From: an uncultured Oscillospiraceae bacterium
GTDB taxonomy: Bacteria; Bacillota_A; Clostridia; Oscillospirales; Acutalibacteraceae
Assembly: GCA_900554165.1 (NCBI GenBank)
Contig: USGR01000057.1
Location: forward strand, 1 to 6,348
DNA: 6,348 nt
Direction: 5' to 3'
Shown: piece after piece, positions 1 to 5,267 of the stretch
Layout of the letters: each line of letters starts with the position of its first letter
Position numbering within the stretch: position 1 is the first letter of the stretch
Made by a program: the position numbers and the translations under genes
The notes under the pieces: model-generated
Told to the model about the DNA's origin: nothing
What the model saw: the letters and a program-made list of their open reading frames with translations, nothing else
The model's database searches: none

Positions 1-79
1 CCGCGGCTGCATTTTTGCCGGCAGCGGAATGCGCGGGGCGGCGCCGGTTATTTACTTTTCCCTTTCCATTGTCGGACAA
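1..79 (-). CDS. N-terminus of an unrecognised protein, cut by the left window edge
   Basis: An open frame starts at a TTG (77-79) and runs without a stop to the window edge, giving 26 residues beginning MSDNGKGKVNNRRRPAH. The start is chosen because a perfect GGAGGT (minus strand, 87-92) sits 7 bases upstream. An in-frame ATG at 92-94 overlaps that ribosome binding site and has no good site of its own. The peptide is hydrophilic and basic (K, R, N), then rich in Ala and Gly. Such leaders often precede a membrane anchor or a nucleic-acid-binding domain, but nothing here identifies the product. The gene lies about 170 bases downstream of truA, with its own likely promoter between them (-10 at 143-148), so it is probably a separate transcription unit. 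I am fairly confident that a gene starts here and have no view on its function. Confidence 0.55.
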   Translation of the reverse strand, partial: MSDNGKGKVNNRRRPAHSAAGKNAAA

Positions 80-80
80 T
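68..80. repeat. Perfect 13-base inverted repeat over the left-edge start codon
   Basis: The + strand reads ATTGTCGGACAAT, with six-base arms around a single central base. In the minus-strand mRNA it could fold as a five-pair stem with a three-base loop, and it contains the TTG start codon (77-79). It could be a protein-binding palindrome, a weak start-masking hairpin or chance. Confidence 0.5.
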
Positions 81-86
81 GCCCTT

Positions 87-92
87 ACCTCC
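87..92 (-). promoter_or_regulatory. Ribosome binding site that decides a TTG start
   Basis: The minus strand reads GGAGGT, a perfect match to the anti-Shine-Dalgarno core, followed by 7 bases and then TTG at 77-79. This is why the non-standard start is preferred over the ATG at 92-94, which overlaps the site itself. Confidence 0.6.
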
Positions 93-124
93 ATTAATGC
101 GACAAAGCTTTCACCAGTCGATAT

Positions 125-158
125 GTAATCTAATTTTATCAGATTATACTCCGTAATC
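125..158 (-). promoter_or_regulatory. Promoter -10 with operator-like repeats for the left-edge gene
   Basis: A perfect -10 hexamer TATAAT lies on the minus strand at 143-148, about 65 bases upstream of the TTG start. The -35 region is A-rich and does not match TTGACA well, so the promoter would be weak or activator-dependent. The -10 is enclosed by inverted and direct copies of GATTA/TAATC: minus-strand GATTAC at 153-158 and again at 125-130, with TAATCT at 141-146 between them. The pair TAATCT/AGATTA (126-131 and 141-146) is a perfect six-base inverted repeat with a nine-base spacer. Repeats straddling a -10 are typical of repressor operators. The regulator is unknown. Confidence 0.4.
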
Positions 159-247
159 GTCTCTTGTTTTTTAAATTTTTTCTTATTTCTATTTTAAAAT
201 TTTCTTAAGCGGCCAAGTATCGAAAAATCTTATCAATTGGATTTGTA

Positions 248-988
248 CTATTCCTCAGCGTAATAAACCTTGTCCAGATACAGCCCGTGCGGCGGCGCTG
301 TAAAGCCCGCATTAGCGCGGTCGGATGACAATATTATTTCACTTACTGCATCGCTGTTAATTCTCCCACAGCCTATGTCTATAAGCGTACCGACCATTAT
401 GCGGACCATATTATATAAAAAGCCGTCGGCATGTACCGAAAATTCTATCAGCTCGTTATTTTTCTCCACCGATGCACCGAACACCTCGCGCACAGTGTCC
501 TCAACCGATGAACCAGTGCTGCAAAAGGCTGAAAAATCGTGTCTGCCGATAAAGTCGGCCGCCGCCATTTGCATGCTATGCAAATTCAGCCGCTGCTTTA
601 CGTGATATGCTCTTCCGGTTAAAAACGGGTTTCTGTACGGCGAGTTCAGTATTTTATATACATATCTTTTGCCGCCGGCGCTGTAGCGAGCATGAAAGCC
701 GTTATCCACTGTGCGGCAGCCATATACTGCAATGTCCTCCGGAAGATGAGCGTTAAGGGCCGCCGGTATTTTATCGGCGGGTATATCGGTGTCAATATCT
801 AAATGAGCACAGAACATATTTGCATGCACGCCGCTGTCGGTGCGGCTGCATCCGGTCAGCCCCGGACGACTGCCAAACAGGCGGCAAAGTGCGTCCTGCA
901 CCGTTTGCTGTACGGTAATAGCATTATTCTGTACCTGCCAGCCGTGATAATTTTCACCGCAGAACCGCATAGTTAATAGATATCTCAT
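248..988 (-). CDS. truA: tRNA pseudouridine(38-40) synthase TruA
   Basis: TruA isomerises uridines 38, 39 and 40 of the tRNA anticodon stem-loop to pseudouridine in the cytoplasm. The 246-residue length is normal for a bacterial TruA. The catalytic motif is present as CSRTDSGVHA, with the nucleophilic aspartate at residue 51. The active-site tyrosine is in KRYVY (Tyr109), and FHARYSAGGKRY (98-109) is a family block. In the second half, DFSAFCSTGSSVEDTVRE (151-168), FLYNMVRIMVG (190-200) and APPHGLYL (231-238) are characteristic. The ATG start follows GGTGA at a spacing of 6 bases, and the gene begins 16 bases after the ecfT stop, so the two are probably cotranscribed. The link to ECF genes is a common Bacillota arrangement with no known functional connection. 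I see no clear terminator after the TAG, only an AT-rich stretch. Confidence 0.97.
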   Translation of the reverse strand: MRYLLTMRFCGENYHGWQVQNNAITVQQTVQDALCRLFGSRPGLTGCSRTDSGVHANMFCAHLDIDTDIPADKIPAALNAHLPEDIAVYGCRTVDNGFHARYSAGGKRYVYKILNSPYRNPFLTGRAYHVKQRLNLHSMQMAAADFIGRHDFSAFCSTGSSVEDTVREVFGASVEKNNELIEFSVHADGFLYNMVRIMVGTLIDIGCGRINSDAVSEIILSSDRANAGFTAPPHGLYLDKVYYAEE

Positions 989-1004
989 CTAAGCTCACCG
1001 CCGC

Positions 1005-1829
1005 TTAAAACCAGATTATGCCTTTAAGAGTAATGTTAAGCGTTATTACCGCCGCTATTACAAGTATCACTATAATTGACGCTATAAGGTCGCGCGCCCC
1101 CGCTTTAGGATTGTTGAGACGCGTTCGGCCACTTCCGCCGGTATAACACCTGCACTCCATAGCATCCGCCAGCTCTACCGCGCGGCGGAAGGAAGATACC
1201 AGCAGCGGCACAAATATCGGTATAAGAGCTTTTATGCGCTGCATAAATCCGCCGCTTTCCAAGTCGGCGCCGCGCGCTTTCTGCGCACTCATTATCTTAT
1301 CCGTCTCTTCCATAAGAGTCGGTATAAACCTAAGCGCCAGCGTCATCATCATCGCCATTGTGTGCACCGCGCCGCCAAGGCCTATCAGACTGAGCGGCTT
1401 TAGCAGACGCTCAATGCCGTCGGTCAGCTGTGTCGGCGATGTCGTATATGTCAGCGCCGCGCTCGATATTATCAGAAGTATTATCCTTATCGCCATATAA
1501 ACCGAGCGGACAATGCCTTCCTTGGTTATCTCTATTACTCCCCATTCAAATATCACTTCGCCGTCAACATAAAGAATATTCAGCACCGCTGTCATCAATA
1601 TCAGCACCCATATCTTTTTTATTGTCCTAAAATAGATTTTAAGCGGCACTCTTGACAGAATTATAGCCGTCATGACAAGTACTACCATCAGCATCATCGA
1701 CGCCGCGTTTGATGCCACAAACGTCATGACAAGCACTGCAATGAGCAGCAATATTTTTATTCTCGCGTCCATGCGGTGTATTACCGATTTTGCCGGAAAA
1801 TATTGTCCTATGGTTATATCGTTTAGCAT
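1005..1829 (-). CDS. ecfT: ECF transporter transmembrane component EcfT
   Basis: EcfT is the membrane scaffold of energy-coupling factor importers. It links the EcfA1/EcfA2 ATPases to interchangeable S components that bind vitamins or metals. The 274 residues open with the family N-terminus (DITIGQYFPAKSVIHRMDAR). Hydrophobic segments lie near 25-60, 72-88, 108-128, 150-170 and 246-266. The cytoplasmic coupling helices are seen as SAQKARGADLESG (the first Ala-Arg-Gly motif, 185-187) and DAMECRCYTGGSGRT (222-236), where the second motif reads Cys-Arg-Cys instead of Ala-Arg-Gly. The ATG directly follows a TGA in the same frame, so no longer start is possible. The nearest ribosome binding site, GAAAGG (1842-1847), is 12 bases away, which is long. 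A 385-base spacer separates it from ecfA2, where adjacency is usual. truA follows closely. Confidence 0.97.
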   Translation of the reverse strand: MLNDITIGQYFPAKSVIHRMDARIKILLLIAVLVMTFVASNAASMMLMVVLVMTAIILSRVPLKIYFRTIKKIWVLILMTAVLNILYVDGEVIFEWGVIEITKEGIVRSVYMAIRIILLIISSAALTYTTSPTQLTDGIERLLKPLSLIGLGGAVHTMAMMMTLALRFIPTLMEETDKIMSAQKARGADLESGGFMQRIKALIPIFVPLLVSSFRRAVELADAMECRCYTGGSGRTRLNNPKAGARDLIASIIVILVIAAVITLNITLKGIIWF

Positions 1830-1856
1830 TCAATAAATCAGCCTTTCGATTTGCTT

Positions 1857-1985
1857 TATGTTTGTCCCGCATACTACAGCGCCATTTACAGACGGTCGCG
1901 CCGGATTGCCGTCAGTTGTGCCTTTTCGGCGTGCCGCCGGCTATTTTTAGGGCTCACCGTCATCCAAAACCTTGCTGTGCAGCAT
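1857..1985. repeat. GC-rich, structured element, probable dispersed intergenic repeat
   Basis: By count, 1861-1980 is 68/120 G+C (57%), against about 37% in the adjoining 1981-2100. The minus strand can pair GACGGT (1956-1961) with ACCGTC (1891-1896), and inside that GCCGG (1937-1941) with CCGGC (1900-1904). A competing small hairpin, CGGCG-GCA-CGCCG, lies within. Several frames on both strands are partly open yet broken by single stops or shifts, as expected of a non-coding repeat rather than a gene. From memory only, peptides read from its different frames (such as AQLTAIRRDR, or NGAVVCGTN in another frame) resemble over-called hypothetical proteins in gut Clostridia. The boundaries are approximate and no terminal repeats or target duplication are evident. 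Confidence 0.45.
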
Positions 1986-2128
1986 GTATATTTTTTGGGG
2001 GACTTAGCCGTTTTTGCAGCAGCTATGCAAATATTCAATATACTACGAGATACTGCCGCAAATTTTAACAACATATCTCACTCATTAAGCTGCGCTATCT
2101 AATAGCGGCTGTTAAGCAGCGCATTTGG

Positions 2129-2156
2129 TTTATAAAGCATACGCCTTATCTTTAAA
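2129..2156 (-). promoter_or_regulatory. Possible promoter for ecfT-truA
   Basis: On the minus strand TTTAAA (2151-2156; four of six matches to TTGACA) is followed after 16 bases by TATAAA (2129-2134; five of six matches to TATAAT). It lies inside the spacer, about 300 bases upstream of ecfT. It would give ecfT-truA a transcript independent of the ATPase genes with a long leader that includes the GC-rich element. AT-rich sequence makes such matches common, so this is tentative. Confidence 0.25.
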
Positions 2157-2214
2157 TCCGCCGCTTCACTTATCTTATTTGGCGGCAAAGGAAAAACAAC
2201 AGTGCAAAAGTTTA

Positions 2215-3084
2215 TTATCTGCCCTTAGCTTCTATATACCTCTTTATTTCATCTGCGCCGTCTTTTACGGTAAATATATCGTCTCTTATCCCCACACCGG
2301 CGGATTTTAGCCCCATAAATATCTTTGTCACGTCCGGTACGTTTAGGCCGACGCTTTTAAGCTCATCGGCACGGGAGAATACCTCGCTTACGCTGCCATG
2401 CATCATAAGCCTGCCCTTGTTCATAACCAGCACACTGTCCGCCATATATGCCACATCCTCCATGCTGTGTGACACTATAACCATTGTCGTGTCGGTCATC
2501 CTCTTATATTCCAAAAGTCGGCCGAGTATCTCGTCACGCCCTCTCGGGTCAAGGCCGGCCGTCGGCTCGTCAAGTACAATCACACGCGGCATCATAGCTA
2601 TTACGCCGGCTATTGCGGCGCGGCGCTTTTCGCCGCCCGAAAGCTCAAACGGAGATTTGTTAAGCAGTTTTTCATCAAGGCTTACCATCTCGGATGCAAA
2701 CCTTACGCGCCGTGTTATTTCCTTTTCATCCAGCCCCATGTTCTTAGGGCCAAAGGCTATATCGCTGCAAACTGTTTCGTCAAACAGCTGATATTCCGGA
2801 TACTGGAACACAAGCCCCACCTTAAACCGCAGCTGCCTTATCTCTTTCGGATTTTTCCATATATCGCGGCCGTCAAAATATATTTTTCCGCTCGTCGGCT
2901 TTATAAGGCCGTTTAGCTGCTGCATAAGAGTAGATTTTCCGGAACCAGTGTGGCCTATTACGGCAGTAATCTTGCTTTCCTCTATATCTATGCTTACACT
3001 GTCCAGCGCCCTTTTCTCATACGGCGTGCCTTCGGAATAAACATAAGACAAATCCTCTGTCTCTATAAGCGGCAAATCGCTCAC
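2215..3084 (-). CDS. ecfA2: ECF transporter ATP-binding protein EcfA2
   Basis: This is one of the paired ABC ATPases that power the ECF importer from the cytoplasmic face of the membrane. It has 289 residues with all nucleotide-binding motifs: Walker A GHTGSGKST (44-52), Q-loop glutamine in VFQYPEYQLF (Gln94), signature LSGGE (148-152), Walker B VIVLDEP (168-174, catalytic Glu173) and the H-loop histidine in VSHSMED (His206). The signature ends in Glu rather than the usual Gln. QYPEYQLFDETVCSDIAFGPKN is typical of EcfA2, while the EcfA1 paralogue has [20 protein letters not shown]. The start is GTG, with AAAGG six bases upstream, only 9 bases after the ecfA1 stop, so the two ATPases are probably translationally coupled. 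The C-terminal domain (VGLNVPDVTKIFMGLKSAG) is the usual EcfA tail. The 385-base spacer downstream is unusual. Confidence 0.96.
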   Translation of the reverse strand: MSDLPLIETEDLSYVYSEGTPYEKRALDSVSIDIEESKITAVIGHTGSGKSTLMQQLNGLIKPTSGKIYFDGRDIWKNPKEIRQLRFKVGLVFQYPEYQLFDETVCSDIAFGPKNMGLDEKEITRRVRFASEMVSLDEKLLNKSPFELSGGEKRRAAIAGVIAMMPRVIVLDEPTAGLDPRGRDEILGRLLEYKRMTDTTMVIVSHSMEDVAYMADSVLVMNKGRLMMHGSVSEVFSRADELKSVGLNVPDVTKIFMGLKSAGVGIRDDIFTVKDGADEIKRYIEAKGR

Positions 3085-3093
3085 TCCAAACCT

Positions 3094-3936
3094 TTACGCA
3101 TATTTTTTAATAAATTCTTTTATAAATTCTTCTTCTGTAAGTATGTCGCTCGGCATTTCGTACCCAGCAGCGTTCATCCTATACGCAAGCTCCGTCGCCT
3201 GCGGGACGTCAAGCCCTATCGCTTTAAGCTCACTTACGTGTGAAAACACCTTTCTTGGTACATCGTCCATTATAATATTGCCAGCGTCCATTACCACCAC
3301 GCGGTCGGCTTTAACGGCCTCGTCCATAAAATGAGTTATAAGCACTATGGTTATGCCGGAATTTTTATTAAGGCTTATTATGGCATCCATTACCTCGTCG
3401 CGCCCCTTTGGGTCGAGCATGGCTGTTGGCTCGTCCAATACAATGCACTGCGGCTCCATCGCGATTATCCCGGCTATTGCCACACGCTGCTTCTGCCCGC
3501 CCGACAGCTTGTGCGGTGCATGGCTTCGGTAATCGTACATATCCACCTTTTTCAGCGCGTCGTCCACCCTGCGCCGAATTTCTTCCGGTGGCAGGCCTAA
3601 GTTTTCCGGGCCGAAGGCGACGTCCTCTTCTACTATTGTTGCTACCAATTGGTTGTCGGGGTTCTGAAACACCAGTCCCACATTGCGGCGGATTTCTATC
3701 TCATTTTTCTCATCTGATGTGGACATTCCAAGTACTTCCACACTGCCGCTGTCCGGCTTAAGAAGCCCGTTTATAAGCTTGGCAAGTGTGGATTTGCCGG
3801 AGCCGTTATGACCAAGCACCGCCGTAAAAGAGCCCTTTTCTATATTCATATTCAAATCGTTTAAAACATAATTTTCAGTTTCTTCCTCTGAAGAATATTT
3901 AAACGATACGTCTTTTATTTCTATTATATTTTCCAT
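3094..3936 (-). CDS. ecfA1: ECF transporter ATP-binding protein EcfA1
   Basis: EcfA1 is the first ATPase of the ECF energising module and forms a heterodimer with EcfA2 that docks onto EcfT. From the chosen ATG it has 280 residues. Visible motifs are Walker [10 protein letters not shown] (42-50), Q-loop glutamine in VFQNPDNQ (Gln91), signature LSGGQKQR (144-151), Walker B CIVLDEP (164-170, Glu169), D-loop MLDPKG and H-loop His202 in [28 protein letters not shown] is a strong EcfA1 marker. The ATG at 3934-3936 is preferred over an upstream in-frame TTG (3946-3948) because GGGGG (3942-3946) is correctly placed five bases before the ATG and overlaps the TTG. The gene follows the methyltransferase after 108 bases, a gap with no obvious terminator or strong promoter. 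EcfA2 is next. Confidence 0.97.
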   Translation of the reverse strand: MENIIEIKDVSFKYSSEEETENYVLNDLNMNIEKGSFTAVLGHNGSGKSTLAKLINGLLKPDSGSVEVLGMSTSDEKNEIEIRRNVGLVFQNPDNQLVATIVEEDVAFGPENLGLPPEEIRRRVDDALKKVDMYDYRSHAPHKLSGGQKQRVAIAGIIAMEPQCIVLDEPTAMLDPKGRDEVMDAIISLNKNSGITIVLITHFMDEAVKADRVVVMDAGNIIMDDVPRKVFSHVSELKAIGLDVPQATELAYRMNAAGYEMPSDILTEEEFIKEFIKKYA

Positions 3937-3941
3937 TCTTT

Positions 3942-3946
3942 CCCCC
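3942..3946 (-). promoter_or_regulatory. Ribosome binding site that decides the ecfA1 start
   Basis: The minus strand reads GGGGGAAAGA then ATG (3934-3936). The purine run is well placed for the ATG and overlaps the alternative in-frame TTG at 3946-3948, which would add four residues (MGER). Confidence 0.55.
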
Positions 3947-4044
3947 AAGTGTTAATTGAGATTACTCATTGGAATAGATAAAATAGTCCTTATTTCAAGA
4001 ATAATATACGTTTTACACTCTCTGACATTCGGCGACTGTTTCTA

Positions 4045-4905
4045 TTATATATTTCGCCAGACTGAGGTTGCACCGCACGGAAGAGAGCATCCGCTCTCCG
4101 TCACTCTAAGCCCAAGCTCATACGATTCGCAGCTGCCGCCCTTAGCATTTACGGCCGTCTCGTTAAGCATATAATCCATGACCGCCGGCGAAAGGCCGGT
4201 GGTATAGGAATTTACCACTAAAAATGCTTTGTTCTTAAGCAGCTTAACCGTGTCGGATATAAGGCCATATATTTTGTCCTCAAGCTTCCAGATCTCGCCG
4301 CCTGGCCCCCTGCCGTATGACGGAGGGTCCATTATTATGCCGTCGTAGGTGTTGCCCCGGCGTATCTCGCGCTGGACGAATTTTACGCAGTCGTCGACAA
4401 TCCAGCGCACCGGCGCCGATTTAAGCCCGCTTGAAGCAGCGTTGTCGGACGCCCATGCCACCATGCCCTTAGATGCGTCAACATGCGTGACGGCAGCGCC
4501 GGCAACAAGGCAGGCAAGCGTCGCACCGCCGGTATAGGCAAATAAATTGAGCACTTTTGCCCCTTTCATTCCAGACAGCATGTCTACATACATGTCCCAA
4601 TTGACCGCCTGCTCAGGAAAAAGTCCCGTATGCTTAAAGCCCATGGGCTTTAAGTTAAACTTCAGCCTGCCGTACGATATACTCCAAACATCAGGTACTT
4701 TTTTATACATCTCCCATGCGCCGCCGCCCTTAGATGAGCGTATATATCTTGCATGAGCATTATTCCACAGCGGTGATTTGCGGCCGCTGTGCCATATTAC
4801 CTGCGGGTCGGGACGTATAAGCAGAATATCTCCCCAGCGCTCAAGACGTTCGCCGTCCGTCGCGTCGAGCAGCTCATAATCAACCCATTTATCTGCCGTT
4901 TTCAT
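4045..4905 (-). CDS. Class I SAM-dependent methyltransferase, RlmI-like (Methyltrans_SAM type)
   Basis: This is a 286-residue Rossmann-fold methyltransferase. Motif I is VLNLFAYTGGAT (118-129), with the acidic SAM-ribose contact in HVDASKG (141-147). Motif IV is DPPSYGRG (193-200), and the later blocks are LVVNSYTTGLS (229-239) and LPCGATSVWR (275-284). The N-terminal half (GGGAWEMYKKVPDVWSISYG, then FKHTGLFPEQAVNWD, 90-104) matches the substrate-side region of this family as I know it. RlmI-type enzymes of this superfamily methylate 23S rRNA cytosine, but they are longer and carry a PUA domain that is absent here. The target is therefore unknown and may be rRNA or another RNA. The ATG follows AGAGG at a 6-base spacing. 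The gene stands apart from its neighbours (508 bases upstream, 108 downstream). The DPPSY core argues against an m5C enzyme with the classic PC catalytic pair in this motif. Confidence 0.88.
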   Translation of the reverse strand: MKTADKWVDYELLDATDGERLERWGDILLIRPDPQVIWHSGRKSPLWNNAHARYIRSSKGGGAWEMYKKVPDVWSISYGRLKFNLKPMGFKHTGLFPEQAVNWDMYVDMLSGMKGAKVLNLFAYTGGATLACLVAGAAVTHVDASKGMVAWASDNAASSGLKSAPVRWIVDDCVKFVQREIRRGNTYDGIIMDPPSYGRGPGGEIWKLEDKIYGLISDTVKLLKNKAFLVVNSYTTGLSPAVMDYMLNETAVNAKGGSCESYELGLRVTESGCSLPCGATSVWRNI

Positions 4906-4986
4906 TATACACCTCTAAAGTTTATACAAATTTTCCGTTTAAAATGTATACTCACTGTAAATTTTAATTTGCCTTTACTGCCGATT

Positions 4987-5025
4987 AAAAACTGCGGCAG
5001 TCAGATTAAAGCTTTAATTTGACTG
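4987..5025 (-). terminator. Candidate intrinsic terminator / near-perfect 28-base palindrome
   Basis: 4998-5025 is an inverted repeat of 28 bases (minus arms CAGTCAAATTAAA and TTTAATCTGACTG around a central GC) with one mismatched pair. On the minus strand it is followed by CCGCAG and TTTTT (4987-4991). An alternative mini-hairpin ACTG-CCG-CAGT abuts the T run directly. The stem is AT-rich, so efficiency as a terminator is uncertain. It sits where the ruvB transcript should end, before the methyltransferase gene. Confidence 0.4.
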
Positions 5026-5026
5026 T

Positions 5027-5048
5027 CTTAATCCGGATGTTTATTAAG
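5027..5048. repeat. Six-base perfect inverted repeat
   Basis: CTTAAT (5027-5032) and ATTAAG (5043-5048) are exact complements around a ten-base spacer. The repeat lies one base from the 28-base palindrome, so the minus-strand RNA would have two hairpins in tandem. Confidence 0.4.
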
Positions 5049-5086
5049 CCGCAATACGAAAACAGGCAAAAAGCCGTGCATTGTAT

Positions 5087-5127
5087 AAAGTTTATGTAAA
5101 CTCAAATGCCAGTGGTCATAAAACTTT
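5087..5127. repeat. Ten-pair inverted repeat after the small ORF
   Basis: Minus-strand AAAGTTTTATG (5117-5127) can pair with CATAAACTTT (5087-5096) over ten base pairs with one bulged T, leaving a 20-base loop. Its 5' edge touches the stop codon of the small ORF at 5127-5129. No T run follows, so it does not look like a terminator on its own. Confidence 0.4.
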
Positions 5128-5267
5128 CATTTATTTTTAAAAAAATTTGCGCGCCGAATATTTGCTTTTAAAATCAGTGCGCCGGCGGCAAGTATGAGAG
5201 CGCAAGCTACCATAAATACCGCAAAATACTGTATTAACAACTGGAATTCAATCGTTAAGCCATTCAC
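5127..5267 (-). CDS. Possible small single-span membrane protein (hypothetical, or a gene remnant)
   Basis: The frame is open for 69 codons (5336 down to the TGA at 5127-5129). The best available start is a GTG at 5265-5267, giving 46 residues. Residues 10-33 form one uninterrupted hydrophobic segment (for example AVFMVACALILAAGALIL). A basic tail with K34, R38, R39, K44 and K46 follows, which by the positive-inside rule predicts a cytoplasmic C-terminus. No convincing ribosome binding site precedes the GTG, nor the later in-frame ATG at residue 19. The stop-free frame extends upstream of the GTG with protein-like sequence (SVPFLHIDYLHYRIV). That could mean the true gene is longer and has decayed, or that the frame is open by chance. 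It matches no family I recognise. Confidence 0.3.
   Translation of the reverse strand: MNGLTIEFQLLIQYFAVFMVACALILAAGALILKANIRRANFFKNK

Larger units (their letters stand above)
1830..2214. other. 385-base spacer between ecfA2 and ecfT
   Basis: This stretch has no gene I can support. From the ecfA2 side it holds a weak hairpin (GCCGC/GCGGC, 2160-2164 with 2182-2186) and a promoter-like pair (2129-2156). It also has two near-identical 11-mers in direct orientation, TTAAGCTGCGC at 2085-2095 and TTAAGCAGCGC at 2112-2122, flanking a five-pair hairpin (2093-2107). A six-base inverted repeat follows (GAGATA 2047-2052, TATCTC 2074-2079), and then the GC-rich core listed separately. Short open frames exist on both strands but lack ribosome binding sites and protein-like composition. 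I recognise no riboswitch and no strong terminator. Confidence 0.7.

Noticed and set aside
270..605. Plus-strand frame of 111 codons inside truA, and similar plus-strand frames within the other genes
   Set aside because: These are antisense shadows of clear minus-strand genes and show no domains or ribosome binding sites.
1857..1985. Possible cobalamin or FMN riboswitch ahead of ecfT
   Set aside because: A stretch like GGCAATCCGGCGCGACC superficially recalls riboswitch cores, but the conserved boxes (for example GCCACTG, or the RFN helices) are missing, and ecfT of a shared module is not a usual target.
1886..2074. 62-codon minus-strand frame with an ATG, in the ecfA2-ecfT spacer
   Set aside because: The ribosome binding site is weak, the composition is not protein-like (Arg/Lys/Cys rich with no domain), and the frame crosses the GC-rich repeat-like block, where other frames are equally open.
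1851..2102. 83-codon plus-strand frame over the same spacer
   Set aside because: It would be the only gene on the plus strand, overlaps the repeat-like block and has no ribosome binding site. It is better explained by low stop density in GC-rich sequence.
3946..3948. TTG as the start of ecfA1
   Set aside because: It overlaps the purine-rich ribosome binding site that serves the ATG at 3934-3936, and EcfA1 proteins normally begin near [10 protein letters not shown].
3949..4044. Promoter or terminator between the methyltransferase gene and ecfA1
   Set aside because: TTGAAA and TATATT-like hexamers occur but not at workable spacing, and no stable stem with a T run is visible.
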